In this document: in pieces, positions 1-8,312 of the stretch | How the letters are laid out: each line of letters opens with the position of its first letter | Position numbering within the stretch: position 1 is the first letter of the stretch | Assembly (NCBI RefSeq): GCF_007994135.1 | Contig: NZ_VLKF01000001.1 | Coordinates: 4,154,001 to 4,218,000 of the forward strand | Direction of reading: 5' to 3' | Length of the DNA: 64,000 nt | Origin: Modestobacter roseus | GTDB lineage: Bacteria; Actinomycetota; Actinomycetes; Mycobacteriales; Geodermatophilaceae | Notes under the pieces: model-generated | The model's database searches: none | What the model was told of the DNA's origin: nothing | The model's input: only the letters and a program-made list of their open reading frames with translations | Translations under genes and position numbers: made by a program

Positions 1-1
1 C

Positions 2-220
2 GTCGCGGGGCACCGCTTCGGCCGGCTGCTGCTGCGCGTGCAGGGCGACGACGGCGGCCGGCTGGACACCGCGCTGGCCCGGCTCCGCGCCGACGGTGCC
101 CTGGTCGAGCGGGCCGTGCCCGGCGGTCGGCGCCCGCTGCCCGGTGCCGACGACGAGCCGGAGCAGCCCGCCGAGCCCGACGTCCAGCAGCTCGCCGACG
201 CCCCGGAGGTGCAGCGGTGA
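2..220 (+). CDS. metN: MetN C-terminal fragment (methionine ABC importer ATPase, truncated at window edge)
   Basis: Only the last 72 codons are inside the window; the 5' part lies before base 1. The frame runs without a stop from base 2 to TGA at 218-220. The visible part has a hydrophobic, basic segment (GHRFGRLLLRVQG) followed by a charged, Pro-rich tail, which fits the C-terminal ligand-sensing (NIL/ACT-like) domain of MetN-type ATPases. No Walker or signature motif is visible, so the call rests on the two genes behind it: a MetI permease that overlaps this stop by 4 bases (GTGA) and a NlpA/MetQ lipoprotein. In the MetNIQ complex the ATPase works at the inner membrane face to power D/L-methionine uptake. 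Confidence 0.72.
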   Translation, partial: VAGHRFGRLLLRVQGDDGGRLDTALARLRADGALVERAVPGGRRPLPGADDEPEQPAEPDVQQLADAPEVQR

Positions 221-873
221 ACTGGGACCGCATCGCGCCGCAGCTGGTCGACGCCACCGGCGAGACGCTCTACATGGTCGGCGTCTCCACCGCGCTCACC
301 GTGCTGCTCGGCGTCCCGCTCGGGGTGCTGCTGACGGTGACCTCGCCGGGTGCGCTGGCGCCGCACCCGCTGCTGAACCGGGTGCTCGGCCTGGTGGTCA
401 ACCTGGGCCGCTCGCTGCCGTTCATCATCCTGCTGGTGCTGGTCGCCCCGGTCACCCGCGGCATCGTCGGCACGACCATCGGGTCGACGGCGACGATCGT
501 GCCGCTCACCATCGGCGCCGTCCCGTTCCTGGCCCGCCTGGTCGAGACCAGCCTGCGCGAGGTGGCGCACGGCAAGGTCGAGGCCACCCTCGCCATGGGC
601 GCCCGCCGGCGCGACGTCGTCCGCACCGTGCTGCTCCCCGAGGCGCTGCCGTCGCTGGTCGCCGGCGTCACCGTCACCGTCGTCGCGCTGATCAGCTACT
701 CGGCGATGGCCGGGGCGATCGGCGGCGGCGGGCTCGGCGACTTCGCCATCCGCTACGGCTACCAGCAGTTCCGCACCGACATCACCGTGGTCACGGTCGT
801 GGTGCTCCTCGCCGTCGTCCAGGCCCTGCAGTGGGCCGGCGACCGCTGGGCGCGCCGCCTCGCCCACGCCTGA
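217..873 (+). CDS. metI: MetI, methionine ABC importer permease
   Basis: 218-residue integral membrane protein, the usual length for MetI. It has about five hydrophobic segments and the EAA-type cytoplasmic loop with its conserved glycine (ATLAMGARRRDVVRTVLLPEALPS, residues about 125-148), which docks on the ATPase. The C-terminal half carries the MetI-type run around SYSAMAGAIGGGGLGDFAIRYGYQQF. The GTG start overlaps the metN stop (GTGA), so translation is probably coupled. It forms the homodimeric channel for methionine in the MetNIQ importer together with metN before it and metQ 34 bases after it. Confidence 0.93.
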   Translation: MNWDRIAPQLVDATGETLYMVGVSTALTVLLGVPLGVLLTVTSPGALAPHPLLNRVLGLVVNLGRSLPFIILLVLVAPVTRGIVGTTIGSTATIVPLTIGAVPFLARLVETSLREVAHGKVEATLAMGARRRDVVRTVLLPEALPSLVAGVTVTVVALISYSAMAGAIGGGGLGDFAIRYGYQQFRTDITVVTVVVLLAVVQALQWAGDRWARRLAHA

Positions 874-907
874 ACCCCACCCGACCGAGCAACGACAGAG
901 GACACCC

Positions 908-1726
908 ATGCGCTCGAAGCTGACCCTGACCGCCGCCGCGTTCACCACCGCCCTGACCCTGTCCGCCTGCGGGGGCGGCGACGCCGAGCTCTCCGCCGCC
1001 GACGAGCCGTTGCAGGTCGGCGCCTCGCCGGTGCCGCACGCGGAGATCCTGCGGTACATCGACGAGGAGCTCGCCGACGACGCCGGCCTGGACCTGGAGA
1101 TCGTCGAGTTCACCGACTACGTGCAGCCCAACACCGCGCTGGACGACGGGTCGATCGACGCCAACTACTTCCAGACCGTGCCCTACCTGGAGGAGCAGGA
1201 GGCCAGCGCCGGCTACGACTTCACCGCGCTGGAGCCGGTGCACATCGAGCCGCTGGGGCTGTATTCCGACACCCTCACCGACCTGGCCGACCTGCCCGAC
1301 GGCGCCACGGTGGCCATCCCCAACGACCCGACCAACGCCGGGCGCGCCCTGGAGCTGCTGGCCGCCAACGACCTGATCACGCTGGCCGACACCGGGGACT
1401 CCGCGCCCACCGCGCTGGACGTCGAGGGCAACCCGAAGAACCTGCAGATCACCGAGATCGAGGCCGCCCAGCTGCCCCGCTCGCTGGCCGACGTCGACGC
1501 CGCGGTGATCAACGGCAACTACGCGATCGACGCCGACCTGGTGCCGGCCGAGGACGCGCTGGCGCTGGAGGAGGCCGAGGGCAACCCCAATGCCAACCTG
1601 CTCGTGGTGCGCGCCGGCACCGAGGACGACGAGCGGATCCAGCAGCTGGAGGAGCTGCTGCACTCCGACGAGGTGCGCACGTTCATCGAGGACACCTACG
1701 AGGGCGCGGTCATCCCCGCCTTCTGA
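908..1726 (+). CDS. metQ: MetQ/NlpA-family methionine-binding lipoprotein
   Basis: 272 residues. The N-terminus is a lipoprotein signal peptide: basic MRSK, a hydrophobic stretch and a lipobox LSAC with Cys21 as the predicted lipidation site. The mature part shows NlpA/MetQ landmarks: VGASPVPHAEIL near the start, FTDYVQPNTALDDGSIDANYFQ, and an ending that fits the family. It delivers methionine to MetI on the outer membrane face. ATG 908 lies 34 bases after metI and is preceded by an AGAGGA ribosome-binding site, so the three genes form one operon. It is followed by a strong hairpin (1735-1765) shared with the convergent Rieske gene. Confidence 0.93.
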   Translation: MRSKLTLTAAAFTTALTLSACGGGDAELSAADEPLQVGASPVPHAEILRYIDEELADDAGLDLEIVEFTDYVQPNTALDDGSIDANYFQTVPYLEEQEASAGYDFTALEPVHIEPLGLYSDTLTDLADLPDGATVAIPNDPTNAGRALELLAANDLITLADTGDSAPTALDVEGNPKNLQITEIEAAQLPRSLADVDAAVINGNYAIDADLVPAEDALALEEAEGNPNANLLVVRAGTEDDERIQQLEELLHSDEVRTFIEDTYEGAVIPAF

Positions 1727-1734
1727 GCTGGTGC

Positions 1735-1765
1735 GCGGCCGGCCCGGGGGCGCCGGGCCGGCCGC
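1735..1765. terminator. bidirectional hairpin terminator between metQ and the Rieske gene
   Basis: A 13-bp perfect GC-only inverted repeat (1735-1747 pairs with 1753-1765, 5-nt loop) sits 8 bases after the metQ stop and just before the stop of the convergent Rieske gene. There is no U-tract, as is common in actinobacterial terminators. Confidence 0.7.
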
Positions 1766-1768
1766 ACC

Positions 1769-2122
1769 TCACCCCTCGACGACGACGTCGTCGCCGCGGC
1801 GGACCGCCCGGCGCACCCGCAGCCGGGCCACCTGCCCGAACCAGCGCACCAGCGTGGTGTAGCCGGGGGTCGGGCCGTGCCAGCCGAGGAACCCGCGCGG
1901 GCCGGTGACCATCTCGCCGGTGGAGGTGTCGTAACGGGCCTGGTGCCACGGGCAGACCAGGCAGCCGTCGGCGTCCACCGACCCCTCGGCGAGGTCGGCG
2001 AGCTGGTGGCGGCAGCGCCGGGACACGGCGGACAGCCGGTCGCCGGTGTTGACCACCGCCCACGGTCCGGCGGGGCGGACGGCGCCGGGTGGCAGGTCGG
2101 TGGCGGGAACGCGGTCGGGCAC
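1769..2122 (-). CDS. Small Rieske [2Fe-2S] protein
   Basis: 117 residues when started at GTG 2122, which has GGGAG seven bases upstream. The long open frame extending further upstream in this frame is not supported. The two Rieske cluster motifs are intact: C37-R-H39 and C57-P-W-H60, separated by 17 residues, so it should bind a [2Fe-2S] cluster with two Cys and two His ligands. The small size with no membrane anchor and no catalytic domain resembles ferredoxin components of dioxygenases or NirD-like proteins. No oxygenase or reductase gene lies nearby, so its redox partner is unknown. It converges with metQ. Confidence 0.85.
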   Translation of the reverse strand: MPDRVPATDLPPGAVRPAGPWAVVNTGDRLSAVSRRCRHQLADLAEGSVDADGCLVCPWHQARYDTSTGEMVTGPRGFLGWHGPTPGYTTLVRWFGQVARLRVRRAVRRGDDVVVEG

Positions 2123-2335
2123 GGGGACTCCCTGGTCTCGGGAACGGGGCTCGGGAACGGGGCTCGGGGACTGTTCTCGGTGGGTGCCGGGGCACCTACC
2201 CACGGCAGCGACACGGGAGACGTCGTCGCGGGATCCGGTGGCCCGGGTCCGGGAGACCGCGAAAGCGTCGGGACCCGGCGGGACGGTCACCTCCTCGGCC
2301 GTCCGACCGAGCGCAGTCCTTCCCGAGGAGGAGAC

Positions 2336-3094
2336 ATGCCCACCCGTGACACCGCCTGGCCCGCCGGCACGCCCTGCTGGGTCGACCTCGGCACCCCCGA
2401 CGTCGACGCCGCCCGCGCGTTCTACGCGGCGTTCCTCGACTGGACCTACACCGATCCCGGTCCCGACGCCGGTGGCTACCTGATGTGCCTGCGGGACGGG
2501 CACCAGGCCGCGGGCCTCGGCCCGCAGCAGGACCCTGCCGACCCACCGCGGTGGACGACGTACCTCGCGACCGACGACGCCGACGCGACGGCGGCCCGGG
2601 TCACCGCGGCGGGTGGCAGCGTGCTCGCCCCGCCGATGGACGTCGGCCCGGCCGGCCGGATGGCGATCGCCGCCGACCCGCAGGGCAACCCGTTCGGCCT
2701 GTGGCAGGCCGGGGCGACGACCGGGGTGCAGGTGTTCAACGAGCCCGGGTCGCTGGTCTGGAACGAGGCCGCCGTCGACGACCCGGCCGCGGCACGGGAG
2801 TTCTACACCGCGGTGTTCGGGTTCGCCTGGGAGGAGCTGCCCGGCGAGGACGCGTACTGGACCTTCGCCATCGGCGACCGCCCGCTCGGTGGGCTGAGCG
2901 GCGTGGTGGAGGGCCTGCCGCGCGGGTGGGGCACCTGCTTCTCGGTCGCCTCCGCCGACGAAGCGGTGCGGGCGGTCGAGTCCGGCGGCGGCAAGGTGCT
3001 GATGCCGGCCGAGGACACCCCGTTCGGCCGGTTCGCCGTCGTCGCCGACCCGCACGGCGCGACGTTCTCGGTGATGCAGGAACTCGGCGGCTGA
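2336..3094 (+). CDS. Two-domain VOC (glyoxalase/bleomycin-resistance fold) protein
   Basis: 252 residues made of two similar VOC modules, each starting with a W-x-[DE] element and an AFY/EFY motif: residues about 10-125 (PCWVDLGTPDVDAARAFYAA) and about 135-250 (LVWNEAAVDDPAAAREFYTA). Both modules end with a DPQGNPFGLW / DPHGATFSVMQ segment of the kind that carries a metal ligand or substrate contact. The start has an excellent ribosome-binding site (GAGGAGG). Tandem VOC proteins of this kind are common in actinobacteria and are mostly uncharacterised. I cannot tell the substrate. It is transcribed away from the Rieske gene and ends at a hairpin. Confidence 0.88.
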   Translation: MPTRDTAWPAGTPCWVDLGTPDVDAARAFYAAFLDWTYTDPGPDAGGYLMCLRDGHQAAGLGPQQDPADPPRWTTYLATDDADATAARVTAAGGSVLAPPMDVGPAGRMAIAADPQGNPFGLWQAGATTGVQVFNEPGSLVWNEAAVDDPAAAREFYTAVFGFAWEELPGEDAYWTFAIGDRPLGGLSGVVEGLPRGWGTCFSVASADEAVRAVESGGGKVLMPAEDTPFGRFAVVADPHGATFSVMQELGG

Positions 3095-3104
3095 GCACGA
3101 CGAG

Positions 3105-3134
3105 GCGGCCGGGCCGCCCCGGCGGTCCGGCCGC
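3105..3134. terminator. hairpin after the VOC gene
   Basis: An inverted repeat of 14 bp with one G-U wobble (3105-3118 with 3121-3134) directly follows the VOC stop codon at 3094. It probably terminates that transcript before the TPM-domain gene. Confidence 0.55.
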
Positions 3135-3179
3135 GGCGGGGGCGGAGCGGGGCACAGCATGATCGGCGACGATGGGCAC

Positions 3180-5255
3180 ATGCGTTCCGTCGTCCGTCCC
3201 CTCACCGCCGGCGCCCTCGGGCTGGGCGCCCTGCTGCTCGGGGCCGGGCCGGCCCTTGCCGTCGAGCCGTTCGCGCCCACCGAGCAGCTCGTCGACCAGG
3301 CCGACGTGCTCAGCAGCAGCGAGGAGGCGGAGGTCGAGTCGGCGCTGCAGGAGCTGCAGACCGAGGACGGCACGCAGCTCTACGTCGTCTACGTCGAGGA
3401 CTTCGGCGGGCTCGACGGTGACCAGTGGGCGCAGCAGGCCTTCCAGGCGGCCGGGCTGGGCAACAACGACATCCTGTTCGCCGCCACGACGGACACCGAG
3501 CCCGGGCGGGACGGCTACTCCGTCGGTGGCCAGTCGCCCGTCACCGAAGCAGGGCTCAGCGACCTGGTCAGCCGGCAGGTCGAGCCGCAGCTGGGCTCGG
3601 ACGACTGGGCCGGTGGCGCCATGACCCTCGCCGAGGGCATCCGCTCGGGTGCGGCCGCTGGTGAGGGCGGTGCCGCCGGGGGTGGCGACGGCGGAGGAGG
3701 TGCCGCGCTCGGCGTGCTCGCGGCGATCGCCGTCGTCGGCGGCGGCGGGTACGCACTGATGCGCAGCCGGCAGCGCAAGAAGCGGCAGGCGGCCCAGCAG
3801 CAGGCCGCTGCCGAGCGCGCCGCAGCCGAGGCGGCCGCCCGCGACCCGCACCACGGCACGCCGACCGAGCAGTTGATGTTCCGGGCCAGCGAGGAGCTGC
3901 TGGCGCTGGACGAGGCGGTCAAGACCTCCGAGCTGGACCTCGCCTACGCCCGGTCGCAGTACGGCGAGCAGCCGGTCGCCGGGTTCCAGGACGCGCTGGG
4001 CACCTCCAAGATCGAGCTGTCCCGGTCCTTCGGCATCCGCCAGGAGCTCGACGACGACGTCCCCGAGGACGAGCCGACCCAGCGCCGGATGCTCACCGAG
4101 CTGCTGCAGCTCACCGCCGCCGCCTCGGCGCGGCTGGACTCCCAGGCGGAGGCCTACGCCCGGTTGCGGCACCTGGAGGAGTCGGCGCCGGAGGCGCTGG
4201 CCGCGCTCGAACCCACCGTCGCGGCGGTGCGCGCCCGGCTGCCCGAGGCCGAACGCACGCTGGAGGAGCTGCAGCAGCGTTACGCCCGCAGCGCCTGGTC
4301 CCCGGTCGCGGACAACGTGGCCGAGGCGCGGACCCGGGCGGACCTCGCCGAGCAGGCGCTGGCGCACGGCCGGTCGGAGCTCGACGAGGGGCGGTCGGCC
4401 GGCGCCGTGCCCGCGGTGCGCGCCGCCGAGGACGCCCTCGCCCAGGCCCGCACGCTGCTGGACTCGGTCGGCCGGGTCGCCGGCGAGCTGGCCGGGGCCG
4501 GCGACCGGTTCACCGCGGTGCGGGTGGAGACCGAGAAGGACATCGCCGAGGCGCACGCGCTGCTCGGCCGGGGCGTGGACACCCCGGGGCTGCGCGAGCA
4601 GCTGGCCCGCGCGGAGAGCGCGCTCACCGCCGCCACCGACCAGTGGCGGCCGCGCGACGGCGCGCTGCCCGATCCGCTGGCGATCGTGCGGCAGCTCGAC
4701 GAGGCGGACCTGGCGCTGGAGGCCGCGCTCGAGCCGGCCCGGGACGCCCGGCAGCAGCAGCAACGGGCGGCCGCCCACCTCCAGCAGGCGGTGCGCGCGG
4801 CGGACACCTCGATCGCCGTCGCCCAGGACTTCATCGCCACCCGCCGTGGCGCCGTCGGCAGCGTCGCGCGCACCCGGCTCGCCGAGGCCGACCGGAGCCT
4901 GGACGACGCCTCGCGGTCGGCCGCGGGCGACCCAGTCGCGGCGCTGCGTTCGGCCCAGCGGGCCGACGCGCTCGCCCGACAGGCGCTGACCCAGGCGCAG
5001 CAGGACGTCGAGGAGTACATGTCCGGCGGCTACGGGGGTGGCGGGTACCGGGGTGGCGGGTACCGCCGCGGCCCCGGCGGTCTCGGCGGCGGCTTCGCCG
5101 GGGGCGTGGCCGGCGGGATGCTCGGCGGCATCCTGCTCGGCGGCCTCGGTGGTGGCTACGGCGGCGGGTTCGGTGGTGGGGGCGGTGACGGCGGCTTCAG
5201 CGGGGGCGGCAGCTTCGGCGGAGACGGGGGCTTCAGCGGCGGCGGCAGCTTCTGA
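3180..5255 (+). CDS. TPM-domain membrane protein with long coiled coil and Gly/Phe-rich tail
   Basis: 691 residues from ATG 3180. This start gives a clean signal peptide (MRSVVRPLTAGALGLGALLLGAG...ALA) and has a -10-like gACGAT six bases upstream, which fits a leaderless transcript. ATG 3159 is the alternative. Domains in order: secreted TPM (DUF477) domain about residues 30-160 (the run from PTEQLVDQADVLSSSEEAEV), a Gly-rich linker, one membrane helix about 172-190, then a highly charged Ala/Glu/Arg/Gln-rich helical region of about 430 residues likely to be coiled coil, and a terminal tail of roughly 70 residues of Gly/Tyr/Phe ending with two GGFSGGGSF repeats. TPM proteins are known in bacterial envelopes and in PSII repair, but their role in actinobacteria is not settled. 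Confidence 0.85.
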   Translation: MRSVVRPLTAGALGLGALLLGAGPALAVEPFAPTEQLVDQADVLSSSEEAEVESALQELQTEDGTQLYVVYVEDFGGLDGDQWAQQAFQAAGLGNNDILFAATTDTEPGRDGYSVGGQSPVTEAGLSDLVSRQVEPQLGSDDWAGGAMTLAEGIRSGAAAGEGGAAGGGDGGGGAALGVLAAIAVVGGGGYALMRSRQRKKRQAAQQQAAAERAAAEAAARDPHHGTPTEQLMFRASEELLALDEAVKTSELDLAYARSQYGEQPVAGFQDALGTSKIELSRSFGIRQELDDDVPEDEPTQRRMLTELLQLTAAASARLDSQAEAYARLRHLEESAPEALAALEPTVAAVRARLPEAERTLEELQQRYARSAWSPVADNVAEARTRADLAEQALAHGRSELDEGRSAGAVPAVRAAEDALAQARTLLDSVGRVAGELAGAGDRFTAVRVETEKDIAEAHALLGRGVDTPGLREQLARAESALTAATDQWRPRDGALPDPLAIVRQLDEADLALEAALEPARDARQQQQRAAAHLQQAVRAADTSIAVAQDFIATRRGAVGSVARTRLAEADRSLDDASRSAAGDPVAALRSAQRADALARQALTQAQQDVEEYMSGGYGGGGYRGGGYRRGPGGLGGGFAGGVAGGMLGGILLGGLGGGYGGGFGGGGGDGGFSGGGSFGGDGGFSGGGSF

Positions 5256-5320
5256 GCGAGTCGGCGGCCGACTCCACCGGACGGTGGACGTGACGTGGAC
5301 CCCAGGTGAACCGTCGCAGG

Positions 5321-5379
5321 GTCACAAGACGGTCACTTCTGGAGTCACTCCATCCCGGCTGCTGGGAAATTCGTGTCAC
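5321..5379 (+). promoter_or_regulatory. repeated GTCAC motifs in the dpp promoter region
   Basis: The 207-base gap before the peptide-binding lipoprotein gene is less GC-rich than its neighbours and holds GTCAC at 5321, 5332, 5344 and 5375, i.e. spaced 11, 12 and 31 bases. The first three are on nearly the same helix face. It may be the operator of a regulator that binds direct repeats; 11-base direct repeats of GTTCAC type are known for the phosphate regulator PhoP in Streptomyces. No regulator is encoded adjacent. Confidence 0.35.
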
Positions 5380-5462
5380 TCTGCAACTCCCATGACCACA
5401 GGCGGCCGGGGTCGGGCGCCTGAGCGCCTCCCAGGCCGCCTGCACGATGAACGAGGTGGCGG

Positions 5463-7103
5463 ATGAACTCCCTGTCCAGGAGTGGCCGGCGTGCGCTGGT
5501 CGCGACGGCGGGCATCACGGCGGCGGCGCTCACGCTGGCGGCGTGCGGTGGCAGTGACGACGGCGGCTCCGGTGGGAGCGGTGGCGGCGACCTGCTGACC
5601 ATCGGGACCAGCGACAAGATCACCACGATCGACCCGGCCGGTTCGTACGACAACGGCTCCTTCGCCGTGATGAACCAGGTCTACCCGTTCCTGATGAACA
5701 CCCCGCTGGGCAGCCCGGACGTCGAGCCGGACATCGCCGAGTCCGCGGAGTTCACCTCGCCGACGCAGTACACGGTCACCCTCAAGCCGGGCCTCACCTT
5801 CGCCAACGGCAACGAGCTGACCTCTTCCGACGTCAAGTTCTCCTTCGACCGCATGGTCGCGATCAACGACGAGAACGGCCCGGCGTCGCTGCTGTACAAC
5901 CTCGACAGCGTCGAGACCCCGGACGAGCAGACCGTCGTGTTCAACCTGAAGTCCGAGAACGACCAGGTCTTCCCGCAGATCCTGTCCAGCCCGGCCGGCC
6001 CGATCGTCGACGAGGACGTCTTCGCCGCCGACGCGCTCACCCCGGACTCCGAGATCGTCGACGGCCAGGCGTTCGCCGGCCCGTACGCGATCACCGACTA
6101 CGACCAGAACAACCTGGTCTCCTACGAGGCGTTCGACGGCTACGAGGGCCTGCTCGGTGCCCCGAAGACCGACGAGGTCAGCGTCCGCTACTACGCCGAC
6201 GCCTCGAACCTGAAGCTCGACGTGCAGGAGGGCAACATCGACGTCGCCTTCCGCAGCCTGAGCGCGACCGACGTCGAGGACCTGCGCGGCAACGACGACG
6301 TCCAGGTCATCGACGGCCCCGGCGGCGAGATCCGCTACATCACGTTCAACTTCAACACCCAGCCGTACGGCGCGACCACGCCGGAGGCCGACCCGGCCAA
6401 GGCGCAGGCCGTGCGCCAGGCCATCGCGAGCCTGATCGACCGCGAGGCGCTGGCCGAGCAGGTCTACAAGGGCACCTACACCCCGCTGTACTCCTTCGTG
6501 CCCGAGGGCCTCACCGGCGCCGTCGAGCCGCTGAAGGAGAAGTACGGCGACGGCGAGGGTGGTCCGGACGCCGACGCCGCCGCCGAGCTGCTGCAGGCCG
6601 CCGGGGTGGAGACCCCCGTGCAGCTGAACCTGCAGTACTCCAACGACCACTACGGCCCGTCCTCGGGTGACGAGTACGCCCTCATCAAGGACCAGCTGGA
6701 GCGCTCCGGGCTGTTCACGGTCGACCTGCAGACCACCGAGTGGACGCAGTACTCCGAGCAGCGCGTCGCCGACGCGTACCCGGCCTACCAGCTCGGCTGG
6801 TTCCCGGACTACTCCGACGCCGACAACTACCTGACGCCGTTCTTCCTCACGGAGAACTTCCTCAGCAACCACTACTCGAACCCGCAGGTCAACGATCTGA
6901 TCCTGCAGCAGGCGACGACGGCCGACCCGGCCGAGCGGCAGGCCCTGATCGAGCAGATCCAGCAGCTGGAGGCCGACGACCTGTCGACCCTGCCGTACCT
7001 GCAGGGTGCCCAGGTGGCCGTCACCGGCACCGACGTCGACGGCGCCCAGGACACCCTGGACCCGTCGTTCAAGTTCCGCTACGGCGCCCTGTCCAAGGGC
7101 TGA
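5463..7103 (+). CDS. Peptide/nickel-type ABC importer binding lipoprotein (DppA/OppA family)
   Basis: 546 residues. It has a lipoprotein signal peptide with lipobox LAAC (Cys about 28), then a Ser/Gly linker and an SBP family 5 fold: the N-terminal TIDPAGSYDNGSF element, the FANGNELTSSDVKFSFDRM motif (about 115-135), the substrate-loop region PGGEIRYITFNFNTQPYG and the late YPAYQLGWFPDYSDADNYLTPFF segment. The start has GAGGTGG at the right spacing. It is first in an operon with two permeases and a fused ATPase, followed by a 14-bp hairpin (7118-7162) that may lower expression of the downstream genes relative to the binding protein. The substrate is probably a short peptide, but sequence alone does not fix it. 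Confidence 0.92.
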   Translation: MNSLSRSGRRALVATAGITAAALTLAACGGSDDGGSGGSGGGDLLTIGTSDKITTIDPAGSYDNGSFAVMNQVYPFLMNTPLGSPDVEPDIAESAEFTSPTQYTVTLKPGLTFANGNELTSSDVKFSFDRMVAINDENGPASLLYNLDSVETPDEQTVVFNLKSENDQVFPQILSSPAGPIVDEDVFAADALTPDSEIVDGQAFAGPYAITDYDQNNLVSYEAFDGYEGLLGAPKTDEVSVRYYADASNLKLDVQEGNIDVAFRSLSATDVEDLRGNDDVQVIDGPGGEIRYITFNFNTQPYGATTPEADPAKAQAVRQAIASLIDREALAEQVYKGTYTPLYSFVPEGLTGAVEPLKEKYGDGEGGPDADAAAELLQAAGVETPVQLNLQYSNDHYGPSSGDEYALIKDQLERSGLFTVDLQTTEWTQYSEQRVADAYPAYQLGWFPDYSDADNYLTPFFLTENFLSNHYSNPQVNDLILQQATTADPAERQALIEQIQQLEADDLSTLPYLQGAQVAVTGTDVDGAQDTLDPSFKFRYGALSKG

Positions 7104-7117
7104 TCCACCGCACCACC

Positions 7118-7162
7118 CCCGGCCCCGGGCGACCCGCACCTCGCGGAGCGCCCGGGGCCGGG
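7118..7162 (+). terminator. intra-operon hairpin between binding protein and permease genes
   Basis: A 14-bp perfect inverted repeat (7118-7131 with 7149-7162, loop of 17) follows the binding-protein stop by 15 bases. Since the permease genes continue in the same direction, it more likely acts as a partial terminator or 3' stabiliser of the binding-protein mRNA than as a full stop. Confidence 0.6.
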
Positions 7163-7210
7163 CTCGTCCGGCCCGCCCTCTCCGACGGGCCGTCTGATGG
7201 ACTGGGAGCG

Positions 7211-8311
7211 ATGACCACGACCTCCGAGCTGGCCGGGAACGCCACCGAGCCGGCCGCACCACCCGCGAGCCGCCGGCGGCGCACCGGTGGCGGCGGACTG
7301 GGGAGCTACCTCCTCGTCCGCTTCCTGCTGATCTTCCCGACGATCTTCATCCTGGTGACGACCGTCTTCTTCCTGATGCGCGCCACCGGTGACCCGATCA
7401 CCGCCGCGCTGGGTGGGCGGTTGCCGGCCGACCAGCTGGCCGAGCGGATCCGGGAGGCCGGCTACGACCGGCCGCTGTTCACCCAGTACCTCGAGTACCT
7501 GGGCAACGTGCTCAGCGGCGACTTCGGCACCACGCTCAGCGACCGGCGGCCGGTCACCGAGGTGCTCACCACCTTCGGCGCCGCCACCCTGGAGCTGACC
7601 TTCTACGCCCTGATCGTCGCCTTCGTGGTCGGCATCCCGCTCGGGCAGCTGGCCGCCTACATGCGCGACCGGGCGCCCGACGCGCTGCTGCGGGTCTTCG
7701 CGATCCTCTGCTACGCCACCCCGGTCTTCTTCGCCGGCCTGCTGCTCAAGCTCGTGTTCGCCGTCCAGCTCGACTGGCTCCCGGTCGCCGGGCGGGCCTC
7801 CACCCGCACCGAGATCGAGCTGACCCGGCTGGACAGCCAGACCGGCATCTACCTGATCGACGCGATCCGCACCGGCAACCCCGACGTGATCGTCGACGTG
7901 CTGCAGCACGCCGTGCTGCCCGCCGTCGCCCTCGGCCTGCTCACCGCCGGGGTCTTCCTGCGGCTGGTGCGCACCAACGTCATCGGCACGCTGGGCAACG
8001 GGTACGTCGAGGCGGCCCGCTCGCGCGGCGTCGGGGAGTACCGGCTGCTGCGCAAGCACGCCTACCGCCCGGCGCTGATCCCGATCATCACCGTCATGGG
8101 CATGCAGATCGCCCTGCTGCTGGCGGGTGCGGTGCTCACCGAGACGACCTTCGAGTGGAAGGGCCTGGGCTTCCAGCTCGCCGAGTACCTGCAGGCCCGC
8201 GACTTCGTCGCCGTGCAGGGGATCGTGGCGCTGCTGGCGGTCATCGTGGCCGTCACCAACTTCGTCGTCGACGTCATCGCCGCGCTCATCGACCCCCGGG
8301 TGAGGTACTGA
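7211..8311 (+). CDS. Peptide ABC importer permease, DppB type
   Basis: 366 residues from ATG 7211, which has GGGAG upstream; the open frame extends 5' but that part overlaps the binding-protein gene and is spurious. The first helix begins with YLLVRFLLIFPTIFILVTTVFFLMR, the typical DppB opening, followed by a periplasmic stretch and five further helices. The EAA loop is EAARSRGVGEYRLLRKHAYRPALIPI (about residues 267-292). It ends DVIAALIDPRVRY, again typical. One base separates its stop from the DppC-type gene, so the two permeases are co-translated and probably form the heterodimeric channel. Confidence 0.93.
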   Translation: MTTTSELAGNATEPAAPPASRRRRTGGGGLGSYLLVRFLLIFPTIFILVTTVFFLMRATGDPITAALGGRLPADQLAERIREAGYDRPLFTQYLEYLGNVLSGDFGTTLSDRRPVTEVLTTFGAATLELTFYALIVAFVVGIPLGQLAAYMRDRAPDALLRVFAILCYATPVFFAGLLLKLVFAVQLDWLPVAGRASTRTEIELTRLDSQTGIYLIDAIRTGNPDVIVDVLQHAVLPAVALGLLTAGVFLRLVRTNVIGTLGNGYVEAARSRGVGEYRLLRKHAYRPALIPIITVMGMQIALLLAGAVLTETTFEWKGLGFQLAEYLQARDFVAVQGIVALLAVIVAVTNFVVDVIAALIDPRVRY

Positions 8312-8312
8312 G

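Noticed and set aside
2123-3373. N-terminal extension of the Rieske protein frame to 3373
   Set aside because: It would cover the VOC gene in antisense; GTG 2122 has a good ribosome-binding site and gives the expected small Rieske protein.
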